Positions 1-4,879 of a DNA stretch of 5,431 nucleotides are shown here, one piece after another (position 1 is the stretch's first letter; the number at the start of each line of letters is the position of its first letter). The stretch is from NCBI GenBank assembly GCA_016938395.1, contig JAFGUS010000174.1, positions 1 through 5,431 of the forward strand, read 5' to 3'. The DNA is from Coriobacteriia bacterium. GTDB taxonomy: Bacteria; Actinomycetota; Coriobacteriia; Anaerosomatales; Anaerosomataceae. The notes beneath the pieces were generated by a model. It was not told the DNA's origin and made no database searches. It saw only the letters and a list, made by a program, of their open reading frames with translations. The translations under genes were made by a program, and so were the position numbers.

Positions 1-973
1 CGATGATGGCCAGGCCGCGTGCCACGGCGTCCAGGGCGTCATGATAGCGCACCTCCCCCGCTACCAGTACATCCGCTGCCGCCCGCGCGTCGCCGAGGAG
101 CGAGCCTGCCGAGCCGCCCGCAATGGCCACACGTGCAGCCGGACCCGTGAGGTCACCCCAGATCCGCGGCCGGACGCCGAGCCGAGCGCCCACGTGTGCA
201 GCGAGCGAGCCGACATCGGCACCCCCGTAGGAGCAGACCCGCCCCAGACGGGCGACACCTCGTGCCCGTTGCGCCTCGGTGGCGAGCACGACCGGCTCCT
301 CGTACGGGTGCGCGTCGCGTGCCGCTGCCAGCACACGACCGGTGGCCGGACGGGGCGCGACCATCTCGATCCTCACCTCGCCGACACCCTCCCCCACATC
401 GCGGACCACCGGATCCGCGCCGCCGAGAGCGGCGAAACGGCCGATGCCTGGATTCTCGAACGAGCAGCCCTCGTACGCGCCGATCCGGCCGGCGCCCGCA
501 GCCGCCATGGCCGCGCGGACCCGCCCCGCGGCGTCTTCCGGCACGTAGACGATGATGACGCTGACCGGTTCCGAACCACTCTCGAGCGGTCCGATGATGG
601 AGAGACCGAGGACATCACACAGCGCGTCCGCTCCCGCGGGTGCGCGATCCAGGCTGGTATGGAAGCTTGCCACGGCCACGCCTGAGGAGAGTGCGGCGGC
701 CAGTGTCCCGGCAGGCCCCGGACCGTGCTCCACGCGCTCGGGCACCTCGAGGAACGGCGGGTGGTGCGTCACCAGGAGGTTCGCGCCGGCCCGCTGCGCC
801 CGGCCGACCGCTTCCGCGGTGGCGTCGAGCGTCACGAGCACGCCCGTGACCACGGTCTCCGGTGCACCCGCGATCAACCCGACGCGATCCCATTCCTCGG
901 CAAAACGGGACGGGAACGCGGTTTCGAGCGCAGTGACGATGTCACGCACCTCGAGCGTGTGCTCAGAGCTCAT
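1..973 (-). CDS. Nif3/YqfO-like dinuclear metal-centre protein, 3' end beyond window
   Basis: 324 residues are visible from the ATG at 973; the frame stays open to the left edge, so the C-terminus is missing (family members with the middle insertion are about 370 aa). Family marks in order: LLVTHHPPF at 67-74, whose His70 and His71 are metal ligands in the family; FHTSLDRA at 104-111 with ligand Asp109; a middle PII/CutA-like insertion at about 136-235 with YEGCSF (167-172), GIGRF (176-180) and HPYEEP (222-227); then AGEVRYHDAL at 305-314. The last two expected ligands, His and Glu of the C-terminal GHxxxE region, lie outside the window. Start choice: GGGAGG at 988-983 sits 9 nt before this ATG, and the gene overlaps the histidinol-phosphatase by 11 bp. 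The family is sometimes labelled GTP cyclohydrolase 1 type 2, but its true role is unsettled; the name is secure, the function is not. Confidence 0.94.
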   Translation of the reverse strand, partial: MSSEHTLEVRDIVTALETAFPSRFAEEWDRVGLIAGAPETVVTGVLVTLDATAEAVGRAQRAGANLLVTHHPPFLEVPERVEHGPGPAGTLAAALSSGVAVASFHTSLDRAPAGADALCDVLGLSIIGPLESGSEPVSVIIVYVPEDAAGRVRAAMAAAGAGRIGAYEGCSFENPGIGRFAALGGADPVVRDVGEGVGEVRIEMVAPRPATGRVLAAARDAHPYEEPVVLATEAQRARGVARLGRVCSYGGADVGSLAAHVGARLGVRPRIWGDLTGPAARVAIAGGSAGSLLGDARAAADVLVAGEVRYHDALDAVARGLAII

Positions 974-1784
974 CGAGACCCACCTCCCGCATCTCGCGCC
1001 CGCTGAACACGACGACCGAGCGGAATCCTGCGTCCCCGAGCGCCGCAAGCGCTTCTGCACCGCCCGCACCGACCTCGTCGGGCGTATGGGCATCCGACCC
1101 GATCGTCACGGGAACACCCGCCTCCCGAAGCGCCCGCAGTAGCGCAGCGCCCGGATATATCTCCTGGCACGGCTTCCGGAGCCCGGCGGTGTTGACCTCG
1201 ACCGCCACCCCGGCCTCCGCGAGCGCAGACGCGGTCTCGCGGTACATGCCGTCCGCAGGTCCCGAGGGCCACACGCCGAACTTCTTGACGAGATCCACGT
1301 GCGCCATGACGTCGGCGAGTCCGGCTCGCGCCGCATCGAGCACATCACCGAAGTACCGCTCCCAGAGCGCGTCGGGGCTCCACACGTCGTAGCCGTCGCG
1401 CAGGGAAGGGTCGTCGAAGGCCCAGTCATCGATGAAGTGCACCGAACCGAGCACCACGTCGAAGCTGTGCTGCGCGAGCATCTCCCGCGCGTACGGGCGC
1501 GCGATCGGCACCGCGTCGACCTCGATACCGCACAGCACCTCGACGCCGAGCGAACTCCCGAGCGTGGCCGCCTCGGCGATCTCGGCGATGTAGAGGGGCA
1601 ACTCGGATTCGGGCATCGCGTATCGGGCCGCCCCGGGCACACGGTCCGCGAGATCCGGCGCGAGGGGCAGATGCTCGGTGAACGTGAGAACCGAGATGCC
1701 CCGCTCCGCGGCGGCACGGACGTACTCGACAGGCGTGCCGGTGGCATGCCTGCACCGCCATGTGTGCACGTGACAGTCGATCAC
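963..1784 (-). CDS. hisK: Histidinol-phosphatase, PHP family (HisK/HisJ type)
   Basis: 273 aa, about the usual length for this family. It should hydrolyse L-histidinol phosphate to histidinol and phosphate in the cytoplasm, the step before histidinol dehydrogenase. The PHP metal-site motifs are all present: DCHVHT (3-8), a Cys11/His13 pair, TEH (36-38), GIEVD (86-90), GSVHF (113-117), AHVDLVKKFG (161-170, the HisK-type H-x-D-L-x-K-K-F block) and SDAHTP (230-235). The order and the KKFG block favour histidinol-phosphatase over the PHP domains of DNA polymerases. The GTG start at 1784 overlaps the mnmA stop by 4 bp (GTGA), with AAGGAG at 1798-1793 placed 8 nt upstream; the HxH motif begins four residues in, leaving no room for a later start. 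No other his gene is visible nearby, so a related phosphoesterase substrate cannot be excluded. Confidence 0.88.
   Translation of the reverse strand: MIDCHVHTWRCRHATGTPVEYVRAAAERGISVLTFTEHLPLAPDLADRVPGAARYAMPESELPLYIAEIAEAATLGSSLGVEVLCGIEVDAVPIARPYAREMLAQHSFDVVLGSVHFIDDWAFDDPSLRDGYDVWSPDALWERYFGDVLDAARAGLADVMAHVDLVKKFGVWPSGPADGMYRETASALAEAGVAVEVNTAGLRKPCQEIYPGAALLRALREAGVPVTIGSDAHTPDEVGAGGAEALAALGDAGFRSVVVFSGREMREVGLDEL
983..988 (-). promoter_or_regulatory. Ribosome binding site of the Nif3-like gene
   Basis: Minus-strand GGGAGG lies 9 nt upstream of the ATG at 973, inside the end of the upstream gene. It fixes that ATG as the start and lets the gene be translated independently, although the two reading frames overlap by 11 bp. 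Confidence 0.7.
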
Positions 1785-2806
1785 CCGATGCGCTCCTTCA
1801 CGATCATGCCGCCACCGACGACGACGTCCCCGTCATAGCACACCGCAGCCTGGCCCGGTGCCGCGCATACCGCCTCGTCGAGCGTGATGTCGAGCCGTGG
1901 ACCCGAGCGTACCACGCGGGCCGGGACGGCCGCGCTCCGGGCGCGCACGCACACCTGCGCCCCGCCCTCGTCCGCCCCGCCCCACACCGCATCAAGCGCC
2001 ACGACCTGCGTGGTCTCGCATTCGGCGCGACTCCCGGCGCGCACCGTGTCGTGCACGGGATCGACCTCGCTCACGAACAGCGGTCCCCGACCTCCCGGAA
2101 GTCCCTTGCGCTGGCCCACGGTGTAGTGACAGACCCCCTGATGCGTCCCGATCCGCCGCCCTTCTGCATCCACGATCGGACCGGGCACACATGCCTCCGG
2201 CATACGCGCGGACACGAACGCCCCCGCCGTCGTGCCGGCGAGGAAGCAGACGTCCTGGCTGTCCGCACGTTCGGCCGCCGGTAGGCCGAGCCGGGCCGCC
2301 CGGGCTCGGACCTCGCCCTTGGAGAACGTGCCGAGAGGGAAGTCGATGTACTCCAGCGAGTTCGCATCGACGCGGTACAGGAAGTACGACTGGTCCTTGA
2401 ACGCGTCTGTCGCGCGCGCGATCGCCAGTCCGCCCGGCGTCCGGACGATACGTGCGTAGTGTCCCGTGACCAGCCGATCCGCACCCTCAGCGCGGGCCGT
2501 CGCAAGCAGCAAACCCAACTTGATGTGCTCATTGCAGACGATGCACGGGTTGGGAGTGCTGCCTTCGGCGTATGCCCGCACGAACGGACCGATCACGTGA
2601 TCTTCGAATGCGGCCCGCACGTCGATCACGCGGTGCGGGATACCCAGCGATGCGGCCACCTCGGCAGCGGCCTCCAACGAATGCCCGTCGATCCCGAAGT
2701 CGAGCGTGACCCCTGTGACCTCAGTCGCACCCTCCAGCGCGTATGCCGCGGCGACGGCGGAGTCCACACCGCCCGAAAGTGCCACCCAGACTCGATCGCC
2801 GCTCAT
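1781..2806 (-). CDS. mnmA: tRNA-specific 2-thiouridylase MnmA
   Basis: 341 aa, a little shorter than the usual 350-370. The enzyme adenylates C2 of wobble uridine 34 in Lys, Glu and Gln tRNAs and replaces the oxygen with sulfur. Visible motifs: the PP-loop SGGVDS (11-16) for ATP; TPNPCIVCN (84-92); GHYA (115-118); KDQSYFL (137-143); DSQDVCF (182-188); GQRKG (231-235) for tRNA binding; and the C-terminal beta-barrel block PGQAAVCYDGD (317-327). By family alignment Cys91 and Cys187 are the two reactive cysteines. The segment between the PP-loop and TPNP is compact and lacks the usual acidic/Cys-containing insertion. The ATG overlaps the desulfurase stop by 4 bp (ATGA) and has no clear Shine-Dalgarno sequence, so translation is probably coupled to the desulfurase, its likely sulfur donor. 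Confidence 0.97.
   Translation of the reverse strand: MSGDRVWVALSGGVDSAVAAAYALEGATEVTGVTLDFGIDGHSLEAAAEVAASLGIPHRVIDVRAAFEDHVIGPFVRAYAEGSTPNPCIVCNEHIKLGLLLATARAEGADRLVTGHYARIVRTPGGLAIARATDAFKDQSYFLYRVDANSLEYIDFPLGTFSKGEVRARAARLGLPAAERADSQDVCFLAGTTAGAFVSARMPEACVPGPIVDAEGRRIGTHQGVCHYTVGQRKGLPGGRGPLFVSEVDPVHDTVRAGSRAECETTQVVALDAVWGGADEGGAQVCVRARSAAVPARVVRSGPRLDITLDEAVCAAPGQAAVCYDGDVVVGGGMIVKERIG
1793..1798 (-). promoter_or_regulatory. Ribosome binding site of hisK
   Basis: Minus-strand AAGGAG, 8 nt before the GTG at 1784, lies within the last codons of mnmA. It supports a GTG start that would otherwise be easy to doubt. Confidence 0.7.
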
Positions 2807-3957
2807 CGGCCACGCAGCCGCGCGATCGCGTGTGCCGCCGCGTCGACGAACCGCTCCACGTCCGCGGTGCTGGTCCAGCGCCCCACGGTCACCCTGAGCG
2901 AAGCCTCATGCGGATCACGCCCCGCCCCGATCGCCTGCAGGACGTGGCTCGCACGACCGCTTCCCGATGCGCACGCGCTTCCGGCCGAGACCGAGAAGCC
3001 GGCCTCGTCCAGGAGCATGAGCAGCGAGCCGCCCTCACAGCCTGGTATCCCGATGTTGCTGAGGTGTGGCAGGCGCTGCGCCCCGGCTCCGTGCACGACC
3101 ACCGGAGACGCGGTCGCCGAAAGCCCGCGTTCGATCGAATCCCGGAGCACGCCCAGCCGCGTCATCCCGTCGGGGCGCTCGTCGTCCATCAACTCGAGCG
3201 CGCGGGCCAGGGCGATCGCGCCTGCGACGCTCTCGGTGCCGCTTCTGCGTCCGGACTCCTGCCCGCCGCCCCGTAGCAGCGGCTCGAACGGCGTGCCGCT
3301 GCGCAGGAAGAGTATGCCCGTGCCCTTGGGCGCGTAGATCTTGTGACCGGCGGCCGACAGCGCGTCAACGCCCAGCGCGTCGACATCGATGTCGAGCTTG
3401 CCGAGCGACTGTGCCGCATCGGTGTGCACGTACGCGCCGCGTGCGTGCGCGAGGTGCGCGATCGCCGAGACGTCCTGCACGGTACCGATCTCGTTGTTGG
3501 CGTGCATGATCGACACGAGCGCAGTGCGGTCGTTGAGCGCCTGGCCGACCGCCTCCGGGTCGATCCGGCCTGTGTTGTCGGGGCCGACCCGCTCGACCTC
3601 GAACCCTTCGCGCTCGAGGACCACCGCAGCCTCGAGGACCGCATGGTGTTCGAACGCGCTGATCACGACGTGGCGGCTCCGGCCCGTCGCCGCGGCCTGC
3701 CGGGCGATGCCGAGGACCGCTGCGACATCGGACTCGGTTCCCGAGCCGCAGAACACGATCTCCTCGGGGTGCGCGCCGATGCGCCGTGCGATGTCGCTCC
3801 GTGCGCCCTCGAGCGCGCTGCGTGCCGCACGCCCCTCTTCGTAGAGCGAACTCGGGTTGCCCGGAAATGCGAGCAGCGCCGCGCGCATCACGTCAGCGAC
3901 GGCCGGGTCGACCGGCGTGGTGGCCGCGTAGTCCAGGTAAACGCGGGTCACGGTCAC
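2803..3957 (-). CDS. Cysteine desulfurase, NifS/IscS family (YrvO-like partner of MnmA)
   Basis: 384 aa, a PLP enzyme that converts L-cysteine to alanine and carries the sulfur as a persulfide. Seen in order: YLDYAATTP near the N-terminus (7-15); GSGTES (71-76); FEHHAV (102-107), whose His104 should stack on PLP; MHANNEIGTVQ (151-161); HTDAAQS (178-184) with Asp180 and Gln183; SAAGHKIYAPKGTG (201-214) with the PLP lysine Lys206; GGGQESGRRSGTES (230-243); and SAGSACASGS (324-333) with catalytic Cys329, followed by SHVLQAIG. There is no IscS-type C-terminal tail and no IscU or SUF gene adjacent; the gene is joined directly to mnmA, as in the Bacillus YrvO-MnmA pair, so a dedicated role in tRNA thiolation is the best inference. 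Start: GTG at 3957 overlaps the upstream stop by 4 bp, but GTG at 3951 is 9 nt from a GGGGGAG site and gives a protein two residues shorter. Confidence 0.97.
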   Translation of the reverse strand: MTVTRVYLDYAATTPVDPAVADVMRAALLAFPGNPSSLYEEGRAARSALEGARSDIARRIGAHPEEIVFCGSGTESDVAAVLGIARQAAATGRSRHVVISAFEHHAVLEAAVVLEREGFEVERVGPDNTGRIDPEAVGQALNDRTALVSIMHANNEIGTVQDVSAIAHLAHARGAYVHTDAAQSLGKLDIDVDALGVDALSAAGHKIYAPKGTGILFLRSGTPFEPLLRGGGQESGRRSGTESVAGAIALARALELMDDERPDGMTRLGVLRDSIERGLSATASPVVVHGAGAQRLPHLSNIGIPGCEGGSLLMLLDEAGFSVSAGSACASGSGRASHVLQAIGAGRDPHEASLRVTVGRWTSTADVERFVDAAAHAIARLRGR

Positions 3958-4520
3958 TCACTCCCCCGCACACATGCGCGAGCCACGGCGTTCACGAGAG
4001 CGCCGGCATCGATCCCCGCGACGGGGGCAAGCACGCTGACGGCATCTTCATGGGTGACCCGCCCCTCGCCCACCAGGACCGCGAGCAGTTCGAGGTCATC
4101 GACCGTTATCGTCCGCACAAGATCGTAGACATCGCAGTGCCGGATCGCCACGGTGAATGAGACGGCGGCCTCCGGATGCGCTACCACGAAGAGCACGGCC
4201 CGCGGCGCGCTCCCCTCCTGCGCCGCGCGCACGATCTGCGTCACGAAGTGCACGGCAGCGGCGGGAGTGACCGGGCGTTCGCTCAGACGCGTGCTAATCG
4301 TGACGCCGGTAGACGAGCGCCACACCCCCTCCGGCCCTGACTCGAAGCCGAGCGTCGCCCCTGCAGCGCGCACCCGGCCCCTGAACTCCCTGCGGACCCG
4401 TTCTTCTTCGTGGGTGCGTGGCGTGGGAAGGCTGATGATCGTGTCGGGCACGGCCTCGGCCAACGCCCAGCGGTCGACGGGGCGCGCAAAGTCCGTCTCT
4501 TTGGGTGTGCGATCGCTCAC
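3954..4520 (-). CDS. Unrecognised 188-aa protein heading the desulfurase-mnmA cluster
   Basis: I do not recognise this family. The coding case is good: a GTG start preceded by GGAAAGGA (4536-4529) at 8 nt spacing, an end that overlaps or abuts the desulfurase start, and the same base use as its neighbours. The product is soluble-looking, with no signal peptide or membrane segment. Residues 1-35 are polar and probably loose; 37-60 form a charged helix (EEERVRREFRGRVRAAG) running into TLGFES; 86-101 look helical; 106-125 contain two hydrophobic strand-like pieces (RAVLFVVAH, AAVSFTVAI); 132-151 read as a strand and helix (YDLVRTITVDDLELLAVL); the rest is helical. The alternation in the second half faintly recalls the end of restriction-endonuclease-like folds, but no PD-(D/E)xK set is visible, so this is only a guess. 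Its position suggests a link with sulfur transfer or tRNA thiolation. Confidence 0.85.
   Translation of the reverse strand: MSDRTPKETDFARPVDRWALAEAVPDTIISLPTPRTHEEERVRREFRGRVRAAGATLGFESGPEGVWRSSTGVTISTRLSERPVTPAAAVHFVTQIVRAAQEGSAPRAVLFVVAHPEAAVSFTVAIRHCDVYDLVRTITVDDLELLAVLVGEGRVTHEDAVSVLAPVAGIDAGALVNAVARACVRGSE
3961..3967 (-). promoter_or_regulatory. Ribosome binding site of the cysteine desulfurase gene
   Basis: Minus-strand GGGGGAG lies 3 nt from the GTG at 3957 and 9 nt from the in-frame GTG at 3951. Spacing favours 3951 as the true start, while the 4-bp overlap seen at the next two junctions of the cluster favours 3957. Confidence 0.5.
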
Positions 4521-4543
4521 CGGAGCGGTCCTTTCCGAGCGGC

Positions 4544-4562
4544 GGATAGAGGCACTCTATCC
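4544..4562. promoter_or_regulatory. Perfect 8-bp dyad, possible operator
   Basis: GGATAGAG and CTCTATCC are perfect inverted arms around a 3-bp centre. The site overlaps the proposed -10 box of the minus-strand cluster promoter and covers the expected start point, where a repressor would act. It could instead form an 8-bp hairpin in the mRNA leader, but no U-run follows it. No regulator is encoded in the window. Confidence 0.4.
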
Positions 4563-4587
4563 TACCGCACGCAGGAACCGTGCCGAA
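4559..4587 (-). promoter_or_regulatory. Possible promoter of the five-gene cluster
   Basis: On the minus strand TAGGAT (4564-4559) is a good -10 box of the kind common in high-GC Gram-positives. TTCGGC (4587-4582) is a poor -35 box at 17-bp spacing. Transcription would start near 4552 and leave a leader of about 30 nt before the GTG at 4520. Confidence 0.35.
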
Positions 4588-4650
4588 TGGCAGGAAGACC
4601 GCCGCCCGCTCTCGCCGGACGACCGTTCGTCGAATCGAACACACCGTCGC

Positions 4651-4679
4651 TTGTCCGGCCACGGACCCTTTGCTATGGT
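4651..4679 (+). promoter_or_regulatory. Sigma70-type promoter driving the candidate small RNA
   Basis: TTGTCC (4651-4656) and TATGGT (4674-4679) are separated by exactly 17 bp, and the -10 box is preceded by TGC, giving an extended -10 element. Transcription is expected to start around 4685-4688. No plausible protein gene follows on this strand, which points to an RNA product. Confidence 0.6.
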
Positions 4680-4685
4680 GACTTT

Positions 4686-4818
4686 CCCTCCCGGATTCGC
4701 TCCGGGATGAACCCAGGTCAGGTGATCCATGGTTGATAGCCACAGGGTGGCGAGAACCCGCTGGATAGCCCCGCGGAACGCCCGGTACCGGAGACGGTGG
4801 CCGGGCGTTCTCTTCTCT
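4686..4818 (+). ncRNA. Candidate structured small RNA of unknown class
   Basis: About 130 nt between the plus-strand promoter and the terminator hairpin. Hairpins visible in order: a perfect 7-bp stem TCCCGGA/TCCGGGA (4689-4695 with 4701-4707) with loop TTCGC; an interrupted stem at about 4710-4734 with AACC/GGTT outer pairs and GG/CC inner pairs; GCCAC-AGG-GTGGC (4739-4751), or alternatively GGGT/ACCC (4745-4748 with 4756-4759); then the terminator stem. GAACCC followed by GATAGCC occurs twice (4709 and 4735; 4754 and 4764). I could not match it to SRP RNA, tRNA, tmRNA, or the FMN, TPP, cobalamin, SAM or cyclic-dinucleotide riboswitches. It stands apart from any plus-strand gene and converges on the riboflavin synthase gene, so it would be a trans-acting RNA, or an antisense RNA if transcription reads past the hairpin. 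The ends are estimates. Confidence 0.5.
4776..4818 (+). terminator. Intrinsic terminator of the candidate small RNA
   Basis: Perfect 10-bp arms GAACGCCCGG (4776-4785) and CCGGGCGTTC (4801-4810) enclose a second 4-bp stem ACCG/CGGT capped by GAGA, a GNRA-type loop. The pyrimidine run TCTTCTCTCCC follows on the plus strand only, so the orientation is plus. The U content is modest, so termination may be incomplete. For minus-strand transcripts arriving from the riboflavin synthase gene it would be a hairpin without a U-run. Confidence 0.65.
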
Positions 4819-4879
4819 CCCGACCCTCCGGACATGGGCCGCCGTGCGCGACAGGAGCCGCATAACGGCCGACTGGCGC

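Noticed and set aside
552..1142. Plus-strand open frame of 196 codons opposite the Nif3-like and hisK genes.
   Set aside because: Overlaps two well-supported minus-strand genes and shows no domain; shadow of their codon bias.
2459..3337. Long plus-strand open frame of 292 codons opposite the desulfurase and mnmA.
   Set aside because: Typical antisense shadow in GC-rich DNA: low-complexity Arg/Ser/Pro content and complete overlap with two certain genes on the other strand.
4271..4280. CCGGGCGTTC repeats the right arm of the terminator at 4801-4810.
   Set aside because: One 10-bp match inside coding sequence in GC-rich DNA is expected by chance, and no flanking similarity was seen.
4625..4640. 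GTTCG-6-CGAAC inverted repeat just upstream of the small RNA -35 box.
   Set aside because: Arms of only 5 bp; too weak to call an operator without conservation data.
4689..4707. Minus-strand T-arm-like hairpin with GCGAATC in the loop, suggesting a tRNA.
   Set aside because: No TTC in the loop, no acceptor stem, D-arm or anticodon arm around it; it is a simple 7-bp hairpin.
4709..4741. SRP RNA-like string: GGTCAGG followed by AGCC, recalling the SRP helix 8 loop.
   Set aside because: The GGAA tetraloop and the AGCA side of the symmetric loop are absent, and the RNA starts with a local hairpin instead of one long rod.
4521..4879. FMN riboswitch, looked for because of the neighbouring riboflavin gene.
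   Set aside because: No conserved FMN-element segments on either strand, and the riboflavin synthase gene points into this region rather than away from it.
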